A stretch of DNA of 44,863 bases. Source: a virus. Positions 15,771 through 22,238 of the stretch are shown one piece after another. The notes beneath the pieces are model-generated. The model did not search any database and was not told the DNA's origin. It was given only the letters and a program-made list of their open reading frames with translations. Where the stretch lies: positions 1 to 44,863 of the IMG/VR virus record IMGVR_UViG_3300042260_001010, one strand, 5' to 3'. Both the position numbers and the translations under genes were made by a program. The stretch's first letter is position 1; each line of letters begins with the position of its first letter.

Positions 15771-15923
15771 TTAGCTCGCCGGTTTATCGCCTGCTGCGGG
15801 CTTGGCAGATTCCCCGTCATTTGCCTCTGGCTTGTGATCGCCAATCACCTCTTTGAGAGGGCAAAAGCCGACAGCGGGGCACTTGTTGCAGGTTGCCATT
15901 AAGGCAATTGGGCACAGAGTCAT
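15771..15923 (-). CDS. Small cysteine-rich protein (50 aa)
   Basis: 50 residues from ATG 15923, preceded by AAGGGGG. The N-terminus MTLCPIALMATCNKCPAVGF continues CPLKEVIGDHK, giving four Cys (Cys4, Cys12, Cys15, Cys21) that could bind zinc or an Fe-S cluster. The tail is low-complexity and rich in Lys, Pro and Ala. I have the impression of similar short proteins in other beta-proteobacteria but know no function. A longer frame upstream starts at 15962 without a ribosome-binding site. It is convergent with the methyltransferase gene. Confidence 0.65.
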   Translation of the reverse strand: MTLCPIALMATCNKCPAVGFCPLKEVIGDHKPEANDGESAKPAAGDKPAS

Positions 15924-16012
15924 AGGACCCCCTTGTTGTGATGACCAAACAAAAACACGCATCTGTACTTTATCGCCGAAGCGGCGCGAGCGCCACAGGC
16001 GTGACCCTGGCC

Positions 16013-16291
16013 TCAGTCATCTAGCCGTTTGAGGTCCCGGTAAAAGTTTTCATGTGCCCCCAGCGTGAGAAGCTTGAGGCTTTGCTCGTCCAATATCCGG
16101 TAGCCCAACAGGCACAGTTGATTGGAGATGCGGAACTTATAAACGCGAATGCCCGCCAGGTCGCCGACTTTGGCGTCACCCACCGAGGGGTCGGCGCTTA
16201 TAGCGCGCAGCGCTGCATCGAGCTCAAGTTTTTGTGGCGCATGCAGCCGCTTGGTGGCCCGCACAAACGAGGGCGTAACAAGCAGTCGCAT
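16013..16291 (-). CDS. RelE/ParE-family toxin
   Basis: 92 residues starting at ATG 16291. The profile MRLLVTPSFVRATKRLHAPQ, then DAALRAISADPSVGDAKVGD, LAGIRVYKFRISNQLCLLGY and LTLGAHENFYRDLKR is typical of RelE/ParE toxins, which cleave ribosome-bound mRNA or poison gyrase. The ATG overlaps the antitoxin TAA by one base (TAATG), so the pair is translationally coupled. The reading frame continues upstream through the antitoxin region, but that part is not coding. Confidence 0.88.
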   Translation of the reverse strand: MRLLVTPSFVRATKRLHAPQKLELDAALRAISADPSVGDAKVGDLAGIRVYKFRISNQLCLLGYRILDEQSLKLLTLGAHENFYRDLKRLDD

Positions 16292-16500
16292 TAGCTGAAG
16301 GTGTACTCGCCGACCACGGCCTCCTGGTCCGCCACCAAGAGGTCGCGGATCATAGAGAACGGCAGATCCGGGTTCTCCTCGGCAATCTTGCCGATCTGGG
16401 ACCAATACTCGATCTGCTTGGGAGTAGAGCGGTGCTGCACTTGGGCACAACTTCTGGCCTGCTCGACCAATTTGTCCGAAAGTTTGACGTTGACAGTCAT
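16291..16500 (-). CDS. ParD-like antitoxin
   Basis: 69 residues. TVNVKLSDKLVEQARSCAQV (N-terminal ribbon-helix-helix) followed by STPKQIEYWSQIGKIAEENP matches the ParD-like family. AAGGAT is 7 bases before the ATG at 16500. GGTTCC boxes just upstream are the likely autoregulatory operator. It is the first gene of the antitoxin-toxin operon. Confidence 0.85.
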   Translation of the reverse strand: MTVNVKLSDKLVEQARSCAQVQHRSTPKQIEYWSQIGKIAEENPDLPFSMIRDLLVADQEAVVGEYTFS

Positions 16501-16518
16501 GCTGGATCCTTATGAAGT

Positions 16519-16555
16519 GGTTCCATGATAGCGCAAAAGGTTCCAAAAAGGAACC
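16519..16555 (-). promoter_or_regulatory. GGTTCC-box operator/promoter of the ParD-like/RelE pair
   Basis: A perfect inverted repeat GGTTCC (16539-16544) / GGAACC (16550-16555) with a 5-base AAAAA spacer, plus a third GGTTCC (16519-16524). A minus-strand -10-like TATCAT (16530-16525) lies between the boxes. The layout suits an RHH antitoxin autorepressing its promoter; no clear -35 box is seen. Confidence 0.55.
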
Positions 16556-16609
16556 TCTGTTTTTGACCGTTACGCCCGTTCGAATCAGGTGCCAAGACAC
16601 CTGGCCAGA

Positions 16610-17074
16610 TCAACTTGAGGTGGGGAGCGAGCTGGAGGGTGAGACCCTGTAGACCCGCTCACCACCGCTGTCCTTGACGGAGTCGATGGTCAGGCCCAGT
16701 TTCTTTTTCAAAGTCCCGGCCATACAGCCGCGCACCGTGTGCGCCTGCCAACCGGTGGCTTGCACCATTTGCGCAAGGGTTGCACCCTCGGGGCGTTTCA
16801 TCAACTCGATGAGCACCGACTGCTTGCTCCCTACGCGTTTGGATTTGGCGGGTGGCTCAATGCCGATGGCCTGCAACCCTGCGACGGTGATAGCAAAGCG
16901 GGTCGAGCCCGCAGCGCCTTTGCTGTGCGGTCGGATCAGACCTTCATTGCCAAGGCTGGTCAGCACCTTGATCAACGCGCCACCTTTGAGGTTGGGCGGA
17001 AAGTCGGTTAGCAATTGCTGAGGGTGGATGGCAGCGGCGTTGAGAAGCAAGGTTTGGCTGGGTGTGAGTTTCAT
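16610..17074 (-). CDS. DUF3489 domain protein
   Basis: 154 residues from ATG 17074, with GGAG 7 bases upstream. The N-terminal half resembles a winged helix (TPSQTLLLNAAAIHPQQLLT ... GGALIKVLTSLGNEGLI). The C-terminal DUF3489 signature is QSVLIELMKRPEGATLAQMV, then QATGWQAHTVRGCMAGTLKK and KLGLTIDSVKD, a second HTH-like domain common in proteobacterial mobile elements. It is probably a DNA-binding protein. It is the third gene of a minus-strand operon with two small proteins. Confidence 0.85.
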   Translation of the reverse strand: MKLTPSQTLLLNAAAIHPQQLLTDFPPNLKGGALIKVLTSLGNEGLIRPHSKGAAGSTRFAITVAGLQAIGIEPPAKSKRVGSKQSVLIELMKRPEGATLAQMVQATGWQAHTVRGCMAGTLKKKLGLTIDSVKDSGGERVYRVSPSSSLPTSS

Positions 17075-17088
17075 GTTGATCTCCGGTA

Positions 17089-17277
17089 TCAGGTTGCTTG
17101 GTTTGTTTGTTTGGATTGCTGGCCAGCCGTGAAGGCAGCTTGCAGGGCTTCTTTGAGGCCCCAGACGCTGACTTCGTGAAAATCCAGGCGGTCGCTGTTG
17201 CGTGTTGCCAGCGTGTCGATGTGCAGATGCTCTGCGGCGATTTGGTTGAGCAGACACTCCAGTTGCTTAGCGTCCAT
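17089..17277 (-). CDS. DUF6900-like small protein
   Basis: 62 residues from ATG 17277, which overlaps the previous TGA by one base. The sequence LLNQIAAEHLHIDTLATRNS, then DFHEVSVWGLKEALQAAFTAG matches the short DUF6900 family that often accompanies DUF3489 proteins on mobile elements. Function unknown. Confidence 0.75.
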   Translation of the reverse strand: MDAKQLECLLNQIAAEHLHIDTLATRNSDRLDFHEVSVWGLKEALQAAFTAGQQSKQTNQAT

Positions 17278-17483
17278 CACTTGGCTCCCCGCACCTGGTG
17301 GATCTGCCGGGCGCGGTTAAAGCCGACCCACTCGCCTTGGGTGTCAAGGCCGCGTGAGGCCAGCTCTTCGCGGGCCAGCAGGTTGAGGTCAAGCTCACCG
17401 CGTGCGGCGGCTGCCAGCACCTTGGTGAGCGCGATCTGGATGAACCCGACCTCGTCGACGGTGAACTGTGTGGTGTAGGTCAT
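17277..17483 (-). CDS. Small hypothetical protein, first gene of DUF3489 operon
   Basis: 68 residues from ATG 17483, with AGGAG upstream. MTYTTQFTVDEVGFIQIALT followed by KVLAAAARGELDLNLLAREE suggests an alpha-helical fold. I do not recognise the family. It shares one base with the DUF6900-like start, so the three minus-strand genes form one unit. The ORF could extend to 17546, but only without a ribosome-binding site. Confidence 0.68.
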   Translation of the reverse strand: MTYTTQFTVDEVGFIQIALTKVLAAAARGELDLNLLAREELASRGLDTQGEWVGFNRARQIHQVRGAK

Positions 17484-17612
17484 TTGCAAAGCTCCTGGGG
17501 TTGTTGATGACGTTCCTATGAACGCTCTGAACCCCAATGAAGCCAAGCTTTATCTGCATCAATTGCGATTAGTTTTTTGATTGAGTTGCTTACACGCCAA
17601 TACCGAGCCGCT

Positions 17613-17978
17613 ATGCCCCGCAGTGCCCCGACACCATGCCGTCACCCCGCCTGCGCGTTGGTGCTGGACAAGCCCGGCTACTGCGAGCAGCACCGCCCCA
17701 AGGTGCACCGGGACTACGGGCGTGCCAGGCGTGGCTTTGATACCGAGGTGGGCTTCTACCAGTCGGTGCGCTGGCGTGAGGTGCGCGCGGCTTTCCTGCG
17801 TGAACACCCGCTGTGTGTGGCGTGCAAGGGAGCGGGTCTGGTGGTGGCAGCCAAGGTTGCCGATCACATCAGGCCGCTCAAGGACGGCGGCGAGCGCTTT
17901 GACTGGGTCAATCTGCAGGGGCTGTGCGTCTCATGTCACAACCGAAAGACGGCGCGTGAGACGGCAATCAAGCGTTAG
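17613..17978 (+). CDS. HNH endonuclease of the packaging region
   Basis: 121 residues. CRHPACALVLDKPGYCEQHR (N-terminal zinc finger), FYQSVRWREVRAAFLREHPL, CVACKGAG, the HNH core VADHIRPLKDGGERFDWVNL, and CVSCHNRKTARE match the small HNH nucleases that lie just before P27-type terminase genes in cos phages, where the nuclease assists genome cutting. The small terminase gene is about 1.1 kb downstream, with a toxin-antitoxin pair between them. The ATG at 17613 is chosen; a TTG at 17577 is in frame. Its 3' end overlaps the convergent antitoxin gene by 11 bases. Confidence 0.88.
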   Translation: MPRSAPTPCRHPACALVLDKPGYCEQHRPKVHRDYGRARRGFDTEVGFYQSVRWREVRAAFLREHPLCVACKGAGLVVAAKVADHIRPLKDGGERFDWVNLQGLCVSCHNRKTARETAIKR

Positions 17979-18270
17979 GCGCAGCTTGAGCGTGCAGACG
18001 GATGCCCAGTGCTGAGGTGACTTTGAGAATGGTTGCAAAACTCGGATTACCCTCTCCCGACAAGGCTTTGTAAAGGCTTTCTCGCCCCAAGCCAGTGTCG
18101 CGTGACAGCTGAGACATGCCTTTGGCACGAGCGATGTTGCCTAGTGCCTTCGCAAGGAAAGCGGCATCATCTCCTGCCTCTTGTAGGCAGGCTTCAAGGT
18201 AGAGCGCCATGTCCTCATCTGTTTTAAGGTGCTCGGCGCTGTCCCATTTACGAATCTTGAGATTGCTCAT
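17968..18270 (-). CDS. Addiction-module antidote protein (HTH antitoxin)
   Basis: 100 residues. The C-terminal HTH (KALGNIARAKGMSQLSRDTG, then LGRESLYKALSGEGNPSFAT) matches the putative addiction-module antidote family (the TIGR02684 type). The start MSNLKIRKWDSAEHLKTDED is also typical. Its SD (AAGGAG) overlaps the toxin stop; the gap is 3 bases. Unusually for type II modules the toxin comes first, as is normal for this family. Confidence 0.88.
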   Translation of the reverse strand: MSNLKIRKWDSAEHLKTDEDMALYLEACLQEAGDDAAFLAKALGNIARAKGMSQLSRDTGLGRESLYKALSGEGNPSFATILKVTSALGIRLHAQAAPNA

Positions 18271-18273
18271 TGT

Positions 18274-18546
18274 TTACTCCTTAAGTTTTTGTGCCAAACC
18301 AATGGCGGTCTTAATGTCTTTGGCCTGAGTGGCTTTGTCGCCGCCTGCGAGCAAGATGACGATCTCCAAACCGCGCTGCGCAAAATAGACACGGTAGCCC
18401 GGCCCGGCGTGAATGCGCATTTCTGAAACGCCATCACCAACCGGTGTGCAATCGCCAAAGTTACCTTCTTCCGCACGGTCGATCCGTGCCTGGATGCACC
18501 TAGCCGCTTGTTTGTCGCGTAATTGCTCGAACCAAGCATCGAACAC
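18274..18546 (-). CDS. RelE/ParE-like addiction-module killer protein; start codon anomalous
   Basis: 90 residues if started at GTG 18546. DAWFEQLRDKQAARCIQARI, then AEEGNFGDCTPVGDGVSEMR and IHAGPGYRVYFAQRGLEIVI is the toxin family that pairs with the downstream antidote. The frame continues upstream as IKSIYTTD, which looks like the missing family N-terminus, but its first codon is ATC (18570-18568) rather than ATG. The GTG lacks a Shine-Dalgarno. The real start is therefore unclear: a non-AUG leaderless start, internal GTG initiation, or loss of the start codon. Confidence 0.82.
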   Translation of the reverse strand: MFDAWFEQLRDKQAARCIQARIDRAEEGNFGDCTPVGDGVSEMRIHAGPGYRVYFAQRGLEIVILLAGGDKATQAKDIKTAIGLAQKLKE

Positions 18547-18576
18547 ATCGGTGGTGTAGATCGATTTGATGCAAGC

Positions 18577-18605
18577 AGTGTATCAAATAGGATACAGTCT
18601 GTCAA
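18577..18605 (-). promoter_or_regulatory. Promoter/operator of the killer-antidote module
   Basis: A perfect -35 TTGACA (18605-18600), 17-bp spacer and -10 TACACT (18582-18577). A perfect inverted repeat GTATC (18580-18584) / GATAC (18591-18595) overlaps the -10. Transcription should begin near 18570, exactly at the ATC codon described for the toxin. Confidence 0.75.
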
Positions 18606-18607
18606 GT

Positions 18608-18649
18608 CGGAGGTTCCTAAGCGGAGGGCTCTAAGCGGAGGCCCCTAAG
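18608..18649. repeat. Three tandem 14-bp repeats (CGGAGGNNNNTAAG type)
   Basis: Three consecutive 14-mers at 18608-18621, 18622-18635 and 18636-18649 share CGGAGG, a variable tetranucleotide and YTAAG/TAAG ends. They are followed by a run of C then G (18651-18664). The 190-bp stretch from 18606 to 18794 has no gene. Its place before the small terminase gene makes it a candidate for the cos or terminase-binding region; this is inference. Confidence 0.55.
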
Positions 18650-18794
18650 GCCCCCCCGGGGGGTCTCAATCTCTACAGACGGCGGCCTGAGATGCGTGCG
18701 CCTGCCAAGATTTTTGCGCGTGCAAATTGAAACCTAGGGGGGTTGCCCAAAGGCAGCATAATGCTGGGCCTCGCCGGTCGGGGCTAAGAGCCGA

Positions 18795-19022
18795 TCAGTT
18801 GAGATCGGCGATGAACTTTTCGATGTTGATCGCTTTGGATTTCCCCACCGAGCGAATGATGGAGTTGGCGACGTTTTCTTCAACGACGCTGTTCCATTTG
18901 GAAAAGCTTTTGTCCGTCACGCTCTTGTCAAACGCAGATCGAACCGCCTCACGCCCAGCTTTCAGATCAGCCGCCAGAGCGGACTGAACGAGGCATTTTG
19001 CGATGACGTCGGCTTTGCGCAC
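18795..19022 (-). CDS. Small hypothetical protein, start uncertain
   Basis: 75 residues from GTG 19022, containing KADVIAKCLVQSALAADLKA, then GREAVRSAFDKSVTDKSFSK and IIRSVGKSKAINIEKFIADL. The composition looks like real protein (helical, mixed charge) but the family is unknown. The frame stays open upstream (GGFKPTGKLP) to a TAA at about 19058 with no start codon; a GGAGG sequence and an ATG there are in another frame. This may indicate a 5' frameshift or a wrongly assigned start. An inverted repeat CCGATC/GATCGG (18791-18808) covers its 3' end. Confidence 0.42.
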   Translation of the reverse strand: MRKADVIAKCLVQSALAADLKAGREAVRSAFDKSVTDKSFSKWNSVVEENVANSIIRSVGKSKAINIEKFIADLN

Positions 19023-19082
19023 TGGGAGTTTTCCGGTGGGTTTGAAGCCTCCATGTTAACGATTACCAACGACTGAACCCAG

Positions 19083-19541
19083 ATGGCCGGAAGAAAACCA
19101 CTCCCCACGGAGATTAAAAAGCTCAGGGGAACCCTGCAAAAGTGCAGAACCAACCCGCATGAGCCACAGCCCCAAGGGGATTTGGTTGCGCCGCCAGAGT
19201 ACATGTCTGACGGTGCCAAGCAGGCTTGGCGCTATGCCATTGAGAGCGCGCCAGAGCATTTGCTGCGCAAGCTCGATATGTCGGTGCTGGAGGTTTGGTC
19301 CTGCGCCGCTGACCTATACCGCAAGGCCCAGATCGGAATCACCAAGACGGGTTTGCTGATCAAAGCGCCGAACACCGGTGTGCCGATGCAGTCGCCGTAC
19401 CTGGCCATCGCCAACAAGCAGGCCCAGATCATGACCAAGGCAGCGGTGGAGATGGGATTTACGCCAGCGTCGCGCTCGCGCATCACGCAGCCCACAGATA
19501 CCCAGATCGATCTCGATCCTTGGGCGGATATTGCGGGCTGA
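19083..19541 (+). CDS. Terminase small subunit, P27 family
   Basis: 152 residues. The start MAGRKPLPTEIKKLRGTLQK (a basic HTH-like region) and the sequence QAWRYAIESAPEHLLRKLDM, MQSPYLAIANKQAQIMTKAA and MGFTPASRSRI are standard for P27-type small terminases, which recognise the packaging site and recruit the large subunit. It is separated from the large subunit by 960 bases of antisense toxin-antitoxin genes, although the two are normally adjacent. Confidence 0.92.
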   Translation: MAGRKPLPTEIKKLRGTLQKCRTNPHEPQPQGDLVAPPEYMSDGAKQAWRYAIESAPEHLLRKLDMSVLEVWSCAADLYRKAQIGITKTGLLIKAPNTGVPMQSPYLAIANKQAQIMTKAAVEMGFTPASRSRITQPTDTQIDLDPWADIAG

Positions 19542-19558
19542 AGTCAGCCTGTTGCTGA

Positions 19559-19750
19559 TCAGCGTTGAACCGTTTTTTGTTCCCAAAGCGATGGGGTGGA
19601 CATTAGTTTGGCCAACTTGGGTTTGTCCGCCGGTGGGGCATCTAAAAGCGCTATGAACTTTTGCATTTGTTCCTCGTCCATCGTGAGTCGCACTTGATCC
19701 AGGCAGTCCTGAGCCACAGCAGTTGGATTGATGTCTGGTGTGCTGGTCAT
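19559..19750 (-). CDS. C-terminal part of a DUF1778/TacA-like antitoxin (orphan fragment)
   Basis: 63 residues. The sequence DQVRLTMDEEQMQKFIALLD, then APPADKPKLAKLMSTPSLWE matches the toxin-binding C-terminus of DUF1778 (TacA-type) antitoxins. The ribbon-helix-helix N-terminal domain and the GNAT toxin are missing. It is either a degraded module or a small protein that could still neutralise a host TacT-like toxin. It is convergent with the small terminase gene. Confidence 0.6.
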   Translation of the reverse strand: MTSTPDINPTAVAQDCLDQVRLTMDEEQMQKFIALLDAPPADKPKLAKLMSTPSLWEQKTVQR

Positions 19751-19796
19751 GAAAGTGGCCTTATGAAATGGTGGATTGGGTCAAAGAGAGTTGATC

Positions 19797-20210
19797 TCAG
19801 TGGTTGCTGACCCAGTTTTCAACACGCAGTCCGGCATAGTTCACAAAGTCTGCTTCGTTGTTGGTGACCAGTGTCACCCCTAGAGCGACTGCATGAGATG
19901 CGATGAGTTTGTCCAGAGCATCGCGGTTGCGATCCTTGTAGGCTGCGCGGATGGGGCCATAGGCTTTGGCAGCTTGTGCATCAAAAGGCGCAACCATGAT
20001 GTCGTCGAGCAAGCTCTCCATTGCCAACCGGTTCGATTGCTGTGCCGCAGTGCTTGAGCACGCGATACCAAATTCAAGCTCAGCCAAAGTCACCGCAGAA
20101 ATCACCACGTCGCCCACAAAGCACTGGGCGAATCGCTCGCGCACCTCAGGCGGCTGGTGCTTCATGAGGTAGATGCAGATGTTGGTGTCGAGCATGTACT
20201 TTGGATTCAT
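19797..20210 (-). CDS. vapC: VapC-type PIN-domain ribonuclease toxin
   Basis: 137 residues. PIN acidic residues are all present: Asp8 in YMLDTNICIYLMK, Glu44 in VTLAELEFGI, Asp100 in RDALDKLIASHA and Asp121 in NNEADF. VapC toxins cut tRNA or rRNA. The ATG overlaps the VapB TGA (ATGA). Read leftward, against the surrounding phage genes. Confidence 0.94.
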   Translation of the reverse strand: MNPKYMLDTNICIYLMKHQPPEVRERFAQCFVGDVVISAVTLAELEFGIACSSTAAQQSNRLAMESLLDDIMVAPFDAQAAKAYGPIRAAYKDRNRDALDKLIASHAVALGVTLVTNNEADFVNYAGLRVENWVSNH

Positions 20211-20443
20211 AAAGCTTCGCGTTCGCCCTCGACGTTTTCGCCTCGGCCCTGGGCCATGAAGTCTGGTGAGAACTTGGCAAGTTTGCCCAGCACATCGCCC
20301 ATGCGGCGCTGCGCCGGACGAATGCGCAACTCGTCTCCTTGGCGCTCGATGACCAGATCAACGTCCCACGTGCTGTAGGCAAGTTCGGCAGGGATGCGAA
20401 CGGCCTGCGAGTTGCCGTTCTTGAAAAGTTTGGTATTGGCCAT
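20207..20443 (-). CDS. vapB: VapB-type (SpoVT-AbrB) antitoxin
   Basis: 78 residues. The N-terminal swapped-hairpin domain TKLFKNGNSQAVRIPAELAY is diagnostic of VapB/AbrB-type antitoxins. The C-terminal part (DVLGKLAKFSPDFMAQGRGE) binds VapC. AAAGGATT is upstream of the ATG at 20443. A palindromic operator lies 15 bases further upstream. Confidence 0.92.
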   Translation of the reverse strand: MANTKLFKNGNSQAVRIPAELAYSTWDVDLVIERQGDELRIRPAQRRMGDVLGKLAKFSPDFMAQGRGENVEGEREAL

Positions 20444-20458
20444 GGCGAATCCTTTTTG

Positions 20459-20500
20459 GATGTACATGTACATCTTAGCCCAAGAAGAAATGAATGTAAA
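20459..20500 (-). promoter_or_regulatory. vapBC promoter with palindromic operator, abutting the terL start
   Basis: Minus-strand -35 TTTACA (20500-20495), 17-bp spacer and -10 TAAGAT (20477-20472). A 16-bp perfect palindrome (GATGTACATGTACATC, 20459-20474) overlaps the -10, and another GATGTACA half site lies at 20507-20514, inside terL. It suits VapBC autorepression and would sit directly before the terL ATG at 20504. Confidence 0.72.
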
Positions 20501-20503
20501 CAC

Positions 20504-22234
20504 ATGGATGTACAGGGTCAAGGTCGGCAGCAAAGCTACGCAGCAGTTGCCCGCAAGTATGCGCAGGCAGTCGTTGCCGGTGACATCCTGACCTGCAAAT
20601 GGGTCCAGCGAGCATGCCAACGGCAGTTGAACGATTTGGCAAAGTTCAAGGGCAAGGCAAGTCCCTACCAGTTCAACCCAAAGCTTGCCGACAAGGACGG
20701 GCGGGAGTTCCATCCCGCCGACAACCTGTGCGCGTTCATTGAGCGGCTGCCCCACGTCAAAGGGCCGCTGGCAGGTGAGACGATTAAGCTGGAACCATGG
20801 CAGGTGTTCATCCTGACCACCGTGTTCGGCTGGGTCAAGCCCGACGGTAACCGTCGCTTTCGGCGCTCGTACATTGAGGTGCCACGTGGCAACGCTAAGT
20901 CGACCCTGTCGTCTGCGCTTGCGCTGTACATGCTGGCCGCCGATGGTGAAGGTGGTGCAGAGGTTTACTCTCTGGCCACCACCCGCGACCAGGCGCGCAT
21001 TGTGTTTGGTGATGCGCAGACCATGGCGCGCAGGTCTCAAGGCTTTCGCAGCCGGTTTTCTGTCAACGTCGGTGCGCACAACATGAACGTGCTGCAGACG
21101 GGATCGAAGTTTGAAGCGCTCTCGGCGGAAGGCTCAACGCTCGATGGCCTGAACATTCACTTTGGCTGCATTGATGAATTGCACGCCCATAAGACCCGCA
21201 CCGTCTACGACGTGGTCGAGACCGGTACCGGTAAACGAGACAACTCACTTCTGTGGGTGATCACTACTGCAGGCAGCAACCGCTCAGGTATTTGCTACGA
21301 GGTGCGAACCTTTGTGACTCGGCTGCTCGATGGCGTGTTCGAGGATGACAGTCAGTTTGGCATCGTCTACGGGCTGGACGATGGGGACGACTGGACCAGC
21401 GAAGACTCGCTGATGAAGGCTAACCCCAACTGGGGTATCTCGGTGCGTCCGGAAATTCTGGGACCGCTGCAGGCCAAGGCCATGCAACTGCCCAGTGCGA
21501 TGAACAACTTCAAGACCAAGCACTTGAACGAGTGGGTCAATGCCGACACCGCATGGATGGACATGCGCTCCTGGGACGCCTGTGCTGATCAGGACCTGGA
21601 CATCGAGTCCTTTGTGGGCCAACCCTGCTGGGTGGGTCTGGACTTGGCCAGCAAGACGGACATAGCCGCTTTGGTGATTGTTTTTGTCCATCCCGAGATT
21701 GCTGACGCATTCGCAGTTTTTGGAAAGTACTACCTGCCGGAGGACACGGTGAACGCCAACGGCAACAGTCAGTACCCCGGTTGGATGCACACCGGACGCC
21801 TCACCGTGACGCCGGGCAATGTGATTGATTTCAGTTGGATCGAAGCGGATCTGAATGATCTGTCCTCTCGCTTTGCTGTTCAGGCAGTCGCGTTTGATCC
21901 GTTTCAGGCGACGCAACTCTCGACCCGAATGTTGAGTGAGGGGCTGCCCATGATTGAAGTGCGTCCGACGGTGCTGAATTTCTCAGAACCGATGAAGACG
22001 CTTGAAGCCCTGGTGCTTCAAAAGAAATTGGTTCACGACGGCGACCCGGTGCTCGGCTGGATGGTCAGCAACGTGGTGGCCCACCTGGACGCCAAAGACA
22101 ACATTTATCCACGCAAGGAGCGAGCAGAAAACAAGATCGACGGCATCGTGGCACTGATCATGGCCCTTTCAAGGGCAATCAAACCGGGGGACTCGGTGGT
22201 GCTGGGATCCGACTACGAGTTGATGTTGCTCTGA
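20504..22234 (+). CDS. Terminase large subunit
   Basis: 576 residues from ATG 20504. The Walker A-like motif PRGNAKST (127-134) and Walker B HFGCIDELH (219-227) form the packaging ATPase. The C-terminal RNase H-like nuclease shows VGLDLASKTDIAALV, QAVAFDPFQATQL and ENKIDGIVALIMAL, which carry the metal-binding Asp residues. It translocates DNA into the prohead and cuts it. The start is near the vapB promoter, so their expression may interfere. Four bases separate it from the portal gene. Confidence 0.95.
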   Translation: MDVQGQGRQQSYAAVARKYAQAVVAGDILTCKWVQRACQRQLNDLAKFKGKASPYQFNPKLADKDGREFHPADNLCAFIERLPHVKGPLAGETIKLEPWQVFILTTVFGWVKPDGNRRFRRSYIEVPRGNAKSTLSSALALYMLAADGEGGAEVYSLATTRDQARIVFGDAQTMARRSQGFRSRFSVNVGAHNMNVLQTGSKFEALSAEGSTLDGLNIHFGCIDELHAHKTRTVYDVVETGTGKRDNSLLWVITTAGSNRSGICYEVRTFVTRLLDGVFEDDSQFGIVYGLDDGDDWTSEDSLMKANPNWGISVRPEILGPLQAKAMQLPSAMNNFKTKHLNEWVNADTAWMDMRSWDACADQDLDIESFVGQPCWVGLDLASKTDIAALVIVFVHPEIADAFAVFGKYYLPEDTVNANGNSQYPGWMHTGRLTVTPGNVIDFSWIEADLNDLSSRFAVQAVAFDPFQATQLSTRMLSEGLPMIEVRPTVLNFSEPMKTLEALVLQKKLVHDGDPVLGWMVSNVVAHLDAKDNIYPRKERAENKIDGIVALIMALSRAIKPGDSVVLGSDYELMLL

Positions 22235-22238
22235 ACTG

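Noticed and set aside
20450-21079. Long minus-strand extension upstream of vapB
   Set aside because: Opposite terL; the VapB start at 20443 has the ribosome-binding site and promoter.
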